Below are positions 1 through 10,100 of a DNA stretch of 41,714 nucleotides, in pieces. This DNA comes from Opitutia bacterium (GTDB taxonomy: Bacteria > Verrucomicrobiota > Verrucomicrobiia > Opitutales > Coraliomargaritaceae). The position numbers and the translations under genes are program-made. The stretch lies in the NCBI GenBank assembly GCA_018663485.1, contig JABJQI010000180.1, positions 1 to 41,714 of the forward strand, written 5' to 3'. Below the pieces are notes generated by a model that was not told where the DNA came from, ran no database searches, and was given only the letters and a program-made list of their open reading frames with translations. Position 1 is the first letter of the stretch, and every line of letters starts with the position of its first letter.

Positions 1-194
<194 letters not shown>

Positions 195-346
195 AAAAAT
201 AGGGATGAATGATGTTAGGAATGAATATGGCTAGATCCTATTCTTCTAGCAACTGTTTCTCTGTTATCTTTTAGGGTTGCGAGCCCCGCTCTGAGCGATT
301 CTTCTGGAACTTTCTACTCCACCCTAGCTATCCATATTTAGTATTT
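195..346. promoter_or_regulatory. Divergent intergenic region between the LOG-family gene and smc
   Basis: These 152 bases separate two divergently transcribed genes, so promoters for both must lie here or very close. I could not pick a convincing -35/-10 pair for either side. No ribosome-binding site is visible before either ATG. Confidence 0.4.
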
Positions 347-3300
347 ATGTATCTCAAAGAGATCGTCATCAGTGGCTTTAAGAGTTTTGCCGATCGCACG
401 CGTCTCGATCTGCGCCGTGGAGTAACTGCCGTCGTAGGTCCGAATGGTTGTGGTAAGAGTAACATCGTTGATGCGATTCGTTGGGTGCTGGGCGAGCAGA
501 GTGCCAAAGCGCTGCGTGGTGCGTCCATGCAGGACGTCATCTTTGAGGGCACCGATAAGCGCAAAGGCCTGCCTACCTGCGAGGTCTCGCTGACGTTTAC
601 TGATTGCGAAGCCGAACTTGGTACTGCTTTTAATGAGGTCGAGATCGCTCGCCGCGTCACGCGCGATGGCGGCAGTGATTACTATATCAATGGCAAGGTC
701 TCACGCCTAAAGGACATCCAACGCTTGTTTGCGAACACTGGGGTAGGGCGTGTGTCTTACTCGTTCATGCTGCAGGGGCAGATCGATCAGATCTTATCCA
801 CTAATCCCGGCGAGCGCCGCACTATTTTTGAAGAGGCTGCGGGTATTACACTCTATAAAGCGCAACGCAAAGAGGCGCTTAGTAAGCTCTCGTTGGTCGA
901 TGCCAATCTCGCCCGTGTCACCGACGTGATTGAGGAGGTCAGCCGTCAAATCGGCTCATTGAAGCGTCAAGCAAGCAAAGCATTACGCTATCAGCGTATT
1001 AAGCATCGCTTGACTCACTTAGATTTGGCCTTCAGTTCCTATCGCTTTACCGCCTTACAAAGCTCGATTGATGACGTCGCTGCGCGTGCGAATGAGCTGC
1101 GTAAAAAGCTGGAGACGCACACCGAATCGATGGCAGCCGATGAAGCAGCACTGGCGACCCAAAAAAACGCTCGTGCCGAGTTGTACGACAACATGCAGGA
1201 ACTGCAGCAGCGCGTGTTCAATCTGCGCTCCGAGAAGGAGAACTCCGAGAATCAGGCCGAGTTTTCTGGTATCCGCATGAAGGACCTCGAAGCGCGTATC
1301 GCAGAATACCAAAAAGAGATTAAAGGCCTCGAAGCGCAGCAAAACGAACTAGCCGCGCGTGCGCGCAGCGAGTCCGAAAATAAGCAGCTTCAGATCGACG
1401 TGGTGGATGACTCGGACCGTACCTTTCGAGATCGTAATTCCGAGTTGGTCAATTCTCAAGAGCAACTTGGCGAGATGGGAGCGCAACTACAACAGCGCCG
1501 CCAAGCCCTGTTACATGCAGAGAACCGCATCAACCGCGCGCGTTCTCGTTGTACCACGCTTGAAGTCGATTTAAAGACCTATCAGGTTAAACACGCCGCA
1601 TTGACGGAGGCACTTTTGACTTTGAAAGAAGAAGTGGTCATTCTGGAAAAAGGCCATGCCGACGTTCAACGATTACTGGCAAAGCGTCGCGAGGAGCAAC
1701 AACTCAGTGAGGGTGTACTAGAGAAAGCCCGGATCGACTCAAAGGCCATTCTCCAGCAGTTCCGCACCATGCAGGAACAGATTCAAGAGCAGGACCGAGG
1801 CATTGCACGAAAGACGGCGCAACTCAATGTGCTTGAGGACTTGCAGGCCAAGTTCGAAGGATTCGGCGAAGGTGCGAAGGCAATTCTCGGCGATAAACTT
1901 GGCGATATCGTGGCGAAAGACAGCGTGTCGATTATTTCCAAAGAGTTAAAAGTGCAGCCCACTTACACTGGAGCTCTGGAGACGCTCCTCGGCCAGGCCG
2001 CGGAAGCGTTATACATTGGTGACCCGAAACAAGCGCTCACCGTGATCGATAAGCTCGGTACTGAACAACTTGGACGTGCTTGCTTGCAGGTCAACCTTGA
2101 GGCCGGCTACAGTAAGCTGCCAGGCGTAAAGCTGCCAGATGGAATCGTGTCAGCCACCTCAGTCGTGCTTGCGCGGGATTCCAAACTCAGTGAGGCCGTG
2201 ACACGTTTGCTGGCCAATTGCTATTTTGCGGAAAGCCTAGAGCAATTCGTTCGATTTTGGAAGGCGCACCCGGAGTTTAACTTTCTGCTGGTAGCGACTC
2301 AAAATGGTGAAATGATTGATTGCCGTGGTTTGATTCATGGCGGACGAACCTCTGGCAAGAAGTCCTCGAGTGTGATTGAGCGCGAATCTGATATTCGTAA
2401 GCCTCGTAGCGAAATCGACACTGAGCGTAAGGCGCTCAATACTTTGCGCCAACAATCCACGACTTTGGAAGATCAGCGGCATGTGGCTGAAGCGTCGGTT
2501 GAGGAGCAGCGGCAACGCCTGAGTGAACTGGCTAGTGAAGTGTCTGGGCTTGTCGCGGAAGAGCGCAACCAAGGGCAGAAAGTTGAGCACAATGCTCGTT
2601 CGCATCATAAGAGTGAGGATGAACTGGAACAACTGGACGCGCATCACAGTGATTCTGTGCAAGACCTCGAAGAATCGAAGCAAGAGCTCGTGGAAGCCGA
2701 CAAAGGCTTGCTTGAGGAGCGTCAGAGTGGCACCGATTTAGAAGATGCCATTGCACATGCCCGTGAGGCTCGCGATCAAAAACGCGAAGCATTGGCGGAT
2801 GTGCGACTTGAATTGGCAGAGAAGAAGCAGCGCCTCGAATCTGTCGATCGTGTACTTGGAGAAGTGCAACGTGAGACCGCGAGTTTGCAAAATCGCATCA
2901 TTCGTCGTAGCCAAGAAATTAATACGATTAATGAGCAGATCTCGCAACTCAAGGGCAGCGGCGCTCGCGAGCGCGAAAAGAGTTTCGAGTTGGAAAAGAC
3001 TTTAACTATGGCCGCTGGCCAGTTGTCAGAAGACCGTGCCGCGATCAAAGAAATGGATGCGATGATTGCTGGAATTGATAGCGGGCTTTCTGGGCGTCGC
3101 AATGAAGGTCGAACTTTTGATCAAGAGATGACTCGTCTTGAGATTCGCCTCGCTGAAGAGCGATCGCAAATTGGTTTTGTCGAAAGTACTACTCAGGATG
3201 AGTATCAGATCGAACTGAAACGCGTCGACTGGAAGGCTGAACTGTGGGAGGGTAATGTTGAGTTTGATAAACGCGTAAATCTGGACGATTTAGACGACCC

Positions 3301-4075
3301 CGATAAGCTCGCCGCACAGCCGAAGCATGAGCGCCGTGACCCGACCGAAGAAGAACTTGCGGAGATGGATGCGACCAATTGCAGCTTGATCGAAGAAGAA
3401 GTGTCTGAGTTGAAGAGCCGTATTGCGAATATGGGGCCAGTGAATCTCGATGCGATCAGTGAATATACGGATTTGAAAGAACGGCATGATTTCCTCAAAA
3501 ATCAGAGTGAAGACCTGTGGAATGCAAAAAATACATTAGTCAAAAGTATCGATGAAATCAATGAGACGTCGCAAAAGTTATTTCGCGATACCTTTGATCA
3601 AGTGCGTAAGAATTTTTCTTTCACGTATGAGAAGATTTCTGGTGGTGGTGAGTCTGACCTTATTTTAGTTGATTCCGATGATCCACTCGAGTCGGGGATT
3701 GATATCATCGCGCGTCCTCCGGGAACTCGCTTGAAAAGCGTGACACTCTTGTCAGGTGGTCAACGTACTATGGCTGCCGTGGCATTACTGTTTGCGATCT
3801 ACATGGTCAAGCCCAGCCCGTTTTGTGTGTTGGATGAGATAGATGCCGCGCTCGACGATGCTAATATCGGCCGCTTCTGTGAGACGCTGCATGGCTTTAC
3901 TGACAAGTCGCAGTTCTTGATCGTTACGCACAATAAGCGTACAATCTCTAACGCTGATACGGTATTCGGTGTGACGATGCCAGAGAAGGGTGTATCGAAG
4001 TTGCTCTCAATGCGCTTCAATAAGGACACCAATCGCCCTGACCTAGTGGGCATCGACAATTCGCAGCCGTTTTAA
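347..4075 (+). CDS. smc: Chromosome segregation protein SMC
   Basis: This is the SMC ATPase of the bacterial condensin, which loads on DNA with ScpA and ScpB to compact and segregate chromosomes. The N-terminal head carries the Walker A motif GPNGCGKSN at residues 31-39 and a Q-loop region (MLQGQIDQIL). Two long coiled-coil arms rich in Glu, Gln, Arg and Lys flank a hinge domain at roughly residues 495-660. The C-terminal head has the ABC signature LSGGQ at 1135-1139 and Walker B with catalytic Glu (LDEIDAALDD, DEID at 1163-1166). The length of 1242 residues is at the upper end for bacterial SMC, and all ATPase motifs are intact. The ATG at 347 places the usual MYLKEIVISGFKSF opening at residue 1. 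scpA and scpB are not in the window. Confidence 0.97.
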   Translation: MYLKEIVISGFKSFADRTRLDLRRGVTAVVGPNGCGKSNIVDAIRWVLGEQSAKALRGASMQDVIFEGTDKRKGLPTCEVSLTFTDCEAELGTAFNEVEIARRVTRDGGSDYYINGKVSRLKDIQRLFANTGVGRVSYSFMLQGQIDQILSTNPGERRTIFEEAAGITLYKAQRKEALSKLSLVDANLARVTDVIEEVSRQIGSLKRQASKALRYQRIKHRLTHLDLAFSSYRFTALQSSIDDVAARANELRKKLETHTESMAADEAALATQKNARAELYDNMQELQQRVFNLRSEKENSENQAEFSGIRMKDLEARIAEYQKEIKGLEAQQNELAARARSESENKQLQIDVVDDSDRTFRDRNSELVNSQEQLGEMGAQLQQRRQALLHAENRINRARSRCTTLEVDLKTYQVKHAALTEALLTLKEEVVILEKGHADVQRLLAKRREEQQLSEGVLEKARIDSKAILQQFRTMQEQIQEQDRGIARKTAQLNVLEDLQAKFEGFGEGAKAILGDKLGDIVAKDSVSIISKELKVQPTYTGALETLLGQAAEALYIGDPKQALTVIDKLGTEQLGRACLQVNLEAGYSKLPGVKLPDGIVSATSVVLARDSKLSEAVTRLLANCYFAESLEQFVRFWKAHPEFNFLLVATQNGEMIDCRGLIHGGRTSGKKSSSVIERESDIRKPRSEIDTERKALNTLRQQSTTLEDQRHVAEASVEEQRQRLSELASEVSGLVAEERNQGQKVEHNARSHHKSEDELEQLDAHHSDSVQDLEESKQELVEADKGLLEERQSGTDLEDAIAHAREARDQKREALADVRLELAEKKQRLESVDRVLGEVQRETASLQNRIIRRSQEINTINEQISQLKGSGAREREKSFELEKTLTMAAGQLSEDRAAIKEMDAMIAGIDSGLSGRRNEGRTFDQEMTRLEIRLAEERSQIGFVESTTQDEYQIELKRVDWKAELWEGNVEFDKRVNLDDLDDPDKLAAQPKHERRDPTEEELAEMDATNCSLIEEEVSELKSRIANMGPVNLDAISEYTDLKERHDFLKNQSEDLWNAKNTLVKSIDEINETSQKLFRDTFDQVRKNFSFTYEKISGGGESDLILVDSDDPLESGIDIIARPPGTRLKSVTLLSGGQRTMAAVALLFAIYMVKPSPFCVLDEIDAALDDANIGRFCETLHGFTDKSQFLIVTHNKRTISNADTVFGVTMPEKGVSKLLSMRFNKDTNRPDLVGIDNSQPF

Positions 4076-4178
4076 GTAGAGTTTATTGCATGTAATTTTG
4101 GTATAATTCAGTCGCACAGTAACGAGTCGATTTGTAACAGTATTACCCGCATCCTGTTGGACTGCGTCGTATTGTTCG

Positions 4179-4973
4179 CTACTTCACATGCAATATACGT
4201 GAGCTGCTTTCGGAGAGTTGATTGGGCAGCGTATTCTTATTCGATTTCCAGCTATCCAAATTGTAGTGATTGTAGTGGATGACTTTATTTTTGTTGGGAT
4301 AGATGGTGATCGTGGGAGGGCGATAATAATAATTATTATACGGGGTCGTATAGCTGCGTAGTTGAAAGTTTGAGCGACGGCGTGCTGCGGTTTCATTGCG
4401 AAGTTTTTCGGTCTCGAGGCGTGCATCTGCGGCTTGCTTCTCGGCTTGAGCAACGCGGACCTCAAGTTCGGCAATTTTTTGTTGGTTCTTTAGTTCAGTT
4501 CGTTCGATTTCGTAGCCTTCCAGTGCGCGGGCGATTTCACCGGTAACATTTATCTCAGGGAAACGGACCTGAAAACTGCGCCAGTAGTCCACTCGATCTT
4601 TGGCGGGTAACGCAGCGAAGCGGCTGCTTTGTCTTTTATAGGCTTTGAGATCTATACCTTTTTTGAGCCGTGCGGCAGAGAGCTTTTCTTGTTCAATCAA
4701 CCAATCCGCACGCTCGTTTTTTAGCCGTTCTTGATCTGCGGCAAATTGTGCCTCACTCATCAGGTCGATGTCTGATATCTTCTCATCACGGAGAGTGACT
4801 TCGCCGTGTGGGTAAAGTAACAGGGTTTTATCTCGGAGTTCGATGATTCCGATCGGGGTGCCGAGTGCTGCGATGGTTTGTTCGAGGCTCTGTCCCACTT
4901 CAATTTTCGAGTGTGCGCTGGATAGCAATGCTAGAAACAGTGGGATGATGGCGAGTCGGGATGGCTTCATCAT
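4179..4973 (-). CDS. Secreted coiled-coil protein of unknown function
   Basis: I do not recognise a characterised family. The 264-residue product starts with a signal-peptide-like segment (residues 1-22, ending SSAHS). A short region at 23-70 follows that loosely resembles SmpA/OmlA-like domains (IEVGQSLEQTIAALGTPIG, then LLLYPHGEVTL). The middle is charged and helical, with a coiled-coil stretch at about 165-205 (KIAELEVRVAQAEKQAADA). The tail is rich in Tyr, Asn and Pro (PYNNYYYRPP). The start could be either of two consecutive ATG codons (4973 or 4970). It lies 145 bases downstream of the exosortase gene on the same strand and may share its transcript. It has no C-terminal membrane helix with a basic tail, so it is not an obvious exosortase substrate. 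A periplasmic location is inferred. Confidence 0.75.
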   Translation of the reverse strand: MMKPSRLAIIPLFLALLSSAHSKIEVGQSLEQTIAALGTPIGIIELRDKTLLLYPHGEVTLRDEKISDIDLMSEAQFAADQERLKNERADWLIEQEKLSAARLKKGIDLKAYKRQSSRFAALPAKDRVDYWRSFQVRFPEINVTGEIARALEGYEIERTELKNQQKIAELEVRVAQAEKQAADARLETEKLRNETAARRRSNFQLRSYTTPYNNYYYRPPTITIYPNKNKVIHYNHYNLDSWKSNKNTLPNQLSESSSRILHVK

Positions 4974-5118
4974 AATAAAAAAATAGGCTGAAATGCGAAA
5001 ATGGCAAATACGTGTTTACTGATCACTTTGATTGGCGTGTCAGCGCGTTCCGAAGGCATGGTCTCGTTCAGCAGACGGTACTTCGGCTGTCAGCGTCCGC
5101 TGGATCGAGCGGTTTGTT

Positions 5119-6042
5119 TCAGGGCTCATCATCTACGGGGCCGTTGAGTAGAATCCAAGTCAGTGCCAAGCAGCTCCAGTAGGTAATGGTTCCGACGATT
5201 TCGTGCATCACGTGGTAGTGATTCATCATAGATGGTGCTAATAGTACGATGATAAGAATACGCAGTGTGTTAAATACAAAGCCCAAGGTGATGCCCGAGA
5301 GTAGATTAAGGGCAGTGTCGATCGGACCGAGTCTGCGGTAAATTGCTAGTAGCACCGAGAGGAGTAAGCTGGTTAAAATAACGCCGAACCCATTGCATTC
5401 GGAAGCGACATGAAACGGGTGCTGGTTGACGATGAGTATAAGCTGGGGCGGTGTCGTGGCGGTGCTGCCTTGCATGCCGAGTTCGACTGTCTTGCCTATC
5501 GCACTCAATGCCATACCGCTCCATTGACCCGCGAGGGTGCGTAGCGGCCAATCGAGCGGTGTCATCAATATGCTTAGTAGGATGAACGCGCAGAACGTGC
5601 CAGTTGCAGAATAAGTGATGCGGCGCACGCTTTTGCCTAAGATGAAGAGCACCACGGATGCGATGCCGAAGCAATAGGCCGGGATTGCGATGAGTGAGCT
5701 GATCAGGTAGACCAGCTCAGACGAGGGCGGAATTGCTTGGCGCAAAATAACACAGAGTGATAACAGTGCATAGGATGCCACCAGTGTGTTACGGGCGCTC
5801 TTGTTGAGAGTGAGTGGTTCCTCGACTTTTATCCGATTATACAGGACGAGCAAAAAGATCGCCATGGCCAGTACGATTAGGGCGTGTAAAATACGACTCT
5901 GCTCATTCGCGTTTTCGGCGACCCAAAGTGTGATCGGCAGAAAGGCGCCCCCGAGACAGGCATACAATATGCTATTAATCCAAAAATCTGCTTGCGTGCG
6001 CTTTTCCTTAAGACTGGCGAAGATCTGCTGACGTTTGGACAT
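5119..6042 (-). CDS. Exosortase/archaeosortase family membrane protease
   Basis: This is a polytopic membrane protein with about eight hydrophobic segments and the three conserved residues of the exosortase/archaeosortase superfamily. Numbered from the ATG at 6042, they are Cys216 in SECNGFG, Arg261 in FNTLRILI and His280 in MHEIVG. Members are transpeptidase-like enzymes that process C-terminal PEP-CTERM-type sorting tails. The frame can be extended to a TTG at 6087, but the ATG gives a normal cytoplasmic lead (MSKRQQIFASLKEK) before the first helix. The product has 307 residues and lacks a C-terminal EpsI domain. The subtype cannot be assigned. No protein with a PEP-CTERM-like tail is encoded in this window, so any substrate would be elsewhere. 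Confidence 0.85.
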   Translation of the reverse strand: MSKRQQIFASLKEKRTQADFWINSILYACLGGAFLPITLWVAENANEQSRILHALIVLAMAIFLLVLYNRIKVEEPLTLNKSARNTLVASYALLSLCVILRQAIPPSSELVYLISSLIAIPAYCFGIASVVLFILGKSVRRITYSATGTFCAFILLSILMTPLDWPLRTLAGQWSGMALSAIGKTVELGMQGSTATTPPQLILIVNQHPFHVASECNGFGVILTSLLLSVLLAIYRRLGPIDTALNLLSGITLGFVFNTLRILIIVLLAPSMMNHYHVMHEIVGTITYWSCLALTWILLNGPVDDEP

Positions 6043-6133
6043 GTAAGAAGAGCTTGGACTTTGCGTACTGATTGACAAGGCTATCAATCCATTGACGTGT
6101 TAGAAGAAACCTACTGAAGATGAGCGGCTTCCC

Positions 6134-7012
6134 TTACGATTTATGAATGGCTGGTATGCCACGCAGCAAATTGAGGGTCGCGAGGCCGTAGACCTGTTCG
6201 GAAACCTCTCCGAAGTCACCTTTGGCGCGAGTGAGTGCTTGGATTTGTGGGTGCGCGTTGGCGGGGCAGAGGACTCGGTGAAAAGCCTCAAAGACGGTAA
6301 TGTCATTGAGATAATCTCCCACTGCGAGGGCTTGGTCGAGGTCTAGCTGCAGGTGTGCGGTTAGTAGGTGAATGCCGTCTAGTTTATGGATTCCCGGTAA
6401 GATATCGATGTAGTTGTCTGATCGTAAAAAGAGTAGTGGGTGGATGTGTTCTGGAGCGAGCTGGGCGCGGGCAATCGTTTTGATATGTCGAAGCAATGCC
6501 TCGCCATCAACTCCCTTAGGGATTCGGAAAGATAGGTTGGCTTCTTTATTAACTGGTGGGAGTGGAGTCTGGTAGTGTGCCTCGAGCAGCGCCATTCCAT
6601 GGTCTCGATACCAGTCGAAAAGAATTTGAATATGCTCTAGATTTTGGTAGCGAGTGACTAAGTCATTCAAGCCGTTAGCAGCCGCTATTTGTGCACAGTC
6701 CAAATAGGCGTCGTGCTGACGATCATAGAGCGCGCAGGCATGCTCCACTAAAAAGTAGCGCGCCTTTGGCGAAGTAAAATGTTTGGCAAGGTGGCGCACC
6801 AAGCCCCACGGCCGACCTGTGTTTATTACGAAATGCTCGACTGAAGACTGGTTCAATGCGGAATTGATCGCATCCAGCATGGAAATCTGGTTGTCCGACG
6901 GCTTCCAGTCTTCAGTGACTCCAAAGGCTTCGCCGTCTACTGGATTGAGACAGCCATCGATGTCTTGAAAAATGATTTTGATATTAGGATTCGTCACGTT
7001 GTGAACAATCAT
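6134..7012 (-). CDS. HAD-superfamily (Cof-like) phosphatase
   Basis: All four HAD motifs are visible. Motif I is FQDIDGCL with nucleophile Asp17 and acid Asp19, motif II is NTGR with Thr65, motif III is Lys210 (HKLDG), and motif IV is GDYLND at 232-237. A cap insert of about 130 residues between motifs II and III fits type C2 caps of Cof-like or sugar-phosphate phosphatases. The substrate cannot be deduced. The ATG at 7012 is the natural start, 17 residues before the nucleophile. The gene lies between dnaE and the exosortase gene on the same strand, 140 bases after dnaE and 91 bases before the exosortase ATG, so co-transcription is possible but not shown. Confidence 0.85.
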   Translation of the reverse strand: MIVHNVTNPNIKIIFQDIDGCLNPVDGEAFGVTEDWKPSDNQISMLDAINSALNQSSVEHFVINTGRPWGLVRHLAKHFTSPKARYFLVEHACALYDRQHDAYLDCAQIAAANGLNDLVTRYQNLEHIQILFDWYRDHGMALLEAHYQTPLPPVNKEANLSFRIPKGVDGEALLRHIKTIARAQLAPEHIHPLLFLRSDNYIDILPGIHKLDGIHLLTAHLQLDLDQALAVGDYLNDITVFEAFHRVLCPANAHPQIQALTRAKGDFGEVSEQVYGLATLNLLRGIPAIHKS

Positions 7013-7152
7013 TTCGAGCTAGGATTTGAGTGCGAGCCTTATGCTTTATTCACAGAAGAACCGTAGAACTCGTGAGTCAATTGACACAGGAGCCCGTGGT
7101 ATATTAATTGAATGGTTTGGGGCGCTCGATATTGGTACCAGCGCAATGTGAT

Positions 7153-10100
7153 CTAAAACTTTTTCTTGCTGCGCTCCCATGGGCGGCGGTCGTCAATTGC
7201 TTGCACGGCGATCGATTGAATGCGCACGCCAGCCAGTGCAGGATGGCGCCGTAGCTCTTTATAGTTGGTGCCAGTAATAGTGAAGGTGAGCGACTGTGCG
7301 GTTTCGGTTTCGACGATTTGATCGTCGATCAAAAAGCTCAGATTCACGCGGGTGGAGCCGTATTCAATATCAATCATCTCGCGAAATTTATCGATGAAGT
7401 CCGTCGCGTTTTTTTCGTGAGGGTGCAGGATGAAGTTGATGCGCTGAATGATGCGTGGGATCGATTGCTCCAGGTCGAATACCTCGTGTGCGGTGAGACT
7501 CATCTCGCCGTTGCGGCGACTGATCTGGCCGTGAATCAGTGCCAGTTTACCGTCTTCCAGACGAGCGCCGTTTTTCTCGTACGGGTCGGGAAACATGATC
7601 ATCTCGTAATTGTGCGTGGCCGTGGCAAGATTGAAGACGGCCATCTGGCGACTGTCTTTACGAGTGTATTTAATCTGCAAATTACTGATGATACCCCCGA
7701 GTCGGTAAGTCGTGCGATCGTCAAAACTTACTAGGTCTTCTGGCTTGGCGAAAGTGTCGATAACGGTGTCGAGTCCAGCGTAGGCATCCATCGGGTGCCC
7801 TGATATATAGAAGCCGAGCAGCTCTTTCTCGTAGCGCAACTTCTCGGTCATCGGCATCGTTGGCACGGTCTTGCGCGATGGTCCGCTCTTGTGCTGCGAG
7901 TCATTCGCAGTGTCAACCTCGCTCATCATGTCGAACAGCGAACTTTGCCCAGCTTCGCGGTCGCGGCGTGTATTCTCGGCTTCGGCTAGTTCGGAGTCGA
8001 GGCAATCGAGCAGGGTGGCGCGGTCTTCGCCGAAAGAATCGAAGCCGCCGGTCTTGATCAGTGCCTCAATTACGCGTCGGTTCACCGCTTTGTCGGCTGA
8101 GCGAATGATGAAGTCGGTGAAGTCCTCGTAATCACCGTTGGCGTCGCGTTCGTTGATGATCACGATGGAAGCGCCTTCGCCCACGCCCTTCATCGCTGCC
8201 ATGCCGAAGCGGATGCTGCCCTGGTCGCCTTCGATAATTGGCGTGAAGTCGCTGCCTGAGTGGTTGATGTCCGGGCTGAGTACTGGCACGTTCATCGCAT
8301 TACACTCTGCAAGAATGTTCGAGATCTTATCGGAGTTGCCTTGCTCGGAAGTGAGCACCGCGGCCATGAACTCGACTGGGTAGTTCGCTTTAAGATAGGC
8401 GGTTCGATAGCTGAGCATCGCATACGCGGCGGAATGCGATTTGTTAAAGCCGTATTGCGCAAATTTTTCCAGCAACGCGAAGATCGAAGTGGCCGTTTTA
8501 GCGTCAATCTTATTGGTCTTGCGTGCTCCGTCGATGAACACCTGCTTCTGCGCGTCCATCACCGACTTAATCTTCTTACCCATCGCGCGGCGAAGAATAT
8601 CCGCGCCGCCAAGTGTGTAGCCGGCGATGATCTGTGCGGACTGCATTACTTGTTCTTGATAAACTAATACACCGTAGGTTTCTTCCACCAGTTCCTTAAG
8701 AAGTGGATGCGGGATCTGCACGGTGGACGGATCTTTCTTGCCCTCAATGAATTGAGGTATGAACTGCATAGGTCCTGGACGATAGAGTGCGATCAATGCA
8801 ATGATCTCTTCAAACGAACTCAGCCCAATCTGTCGGCAAAGTTGCTGCATTCCGCCAGACTCCAGCTGGAAAACGGCGGTTGTGCGGCCACTGTTGAGCA
8901 GATCAAAAGTGGCTTGATCATCGAGCGGCACGGTCTCGATATTAAACTCTGGCATTGAGCGGGTAGTGCGCACATTGGTCTGTGCATCATCGATCACAGT
9001 TAAGGTCTTGAGCCCCAAAAAGTCCATCTTCAGTAACCCAAGGTCCTCGGACGGACCCTTCGGATACTGTGTGGTCAGGTCACCTTCCTGTAGAGTCACT
9101 GGAACAAGATTCGTGATGTCTTGGTCGGCGATGATGACGCCGCAGGCGTGCTTGCCAGTATTGCGAATCATGCCCTCGATTACGCGCCCCTGTTCGATGA
9201 TAATCTTTGCCACTGGGTTGTGTTTGATCTCAGTCGCGAGCTCTGGGGATTTTTTGACCGAATCGTCGAGCGTAATGTTCAGCTCGTCGGGAATCATTTT
9301 CGCAATCTTATTGGCTTCGGCATATTCGAGCTCATTGACACGGGCGAGGTCACGCACGATCATCTTTGCGCCAAACGTGCCGAAGGTGATGATGTTTGCG
9401 ACGCGGTCTTTGCCGTATTTGTCGCGCACATAGTTCACCACTTGGTCGCGACGGCGCATGCAAAAATCGACGTCGAAGTCGGGTGGCGATACACGCTCTA
9501 AGTTCAGCATACGTTCAAATAGTAGGCCAAATTTAAGTGGGTCAATGTCGGTAATCTTCAGTACATAAGCCACGATGCAACCCGCACCCGAACCACGGCC
9601 CGGGCCCACTGGGATATCTTGCTTTCGCGCCCAGTCAATGAAGTCCCAAACAATCAGAAAGTAGTCGACGAAGCCCGTGCCGGTGATGATCGCCAGCTCG
9701 TATTCAAGTTGTTCGCAGTAGCGCTTGTCGTGGGCCGAGGCATTATCCCAGTCGGCGCGACAGGCGTCGTAGTCGGTGCCGTAACGATGCTGGAGTCCCT
9801 CTTTGCAGAGCTCAAACAGGTAGAGTCCATTGGTCTTGTGCTTGATGCGCTCGGCTTCACTTAGAGTGATTGGTTGGTGGCCATCGCGGATAAGGATGGT
9901 GTTTTTTTGCACTTCATAAATGTGCAGCACACGATCAAAGTTTTCGTGATCTTTACCTGAGTCGAGCTCGATCGGACGTTCGTAAATAGGATAATGGTCT
10001 TCGCCAAAAGGTAACTTGACCTCGCACATTTCGGCGACAGCAGAGGTGTTCGTGATTGACTCGGGGACCTCTTTAAAAGCGAGCTCCATCTCCATGCGCG

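Noticed and set aside
347..4075. Possibility that the large ABC-type ATPase is Rad50/SbcC or MukB
   Set aside because: The FGFKSFADRT-like opening, Gly-rich hinge and the LSGGQ/DEIDAALDD head fit bacterial SMC.
4102..4107. Perfect TATAAT after smc on the plus strand
   Set aside because: No -35 element lies at the right distance and there is no plus-strand gene for it to drive.
4179..4973. Possibility that the coiled-coil protein is an exosortase substrate
   Set aside because: Its C-terminus is polar and lacks the motif, helix and basic tail needed for sorting.
6043..6087. TTG-initiated extension of the exosortase
   Set aside because: It adds a Ser-rich 15-residue lead with no support; the ATG at 6042 gives a normal membrane-protein start.
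7046..7054. DnaA-box-like TTATTCACA downstream of dnaE, with another at 10911-10919 upstream of dnaE
   Set aside because: About one match to TTATNCACA is expected by chance in a window of this size, and the two sites are isolated, with no origin-like AT-rich cluster.
7091..7135. Possible hairpin with GCGCT/AGCGC ends 3' of dnaE
   Set aside because: The stem is only five bases with a long loop and there is no T-run on the minus strand.
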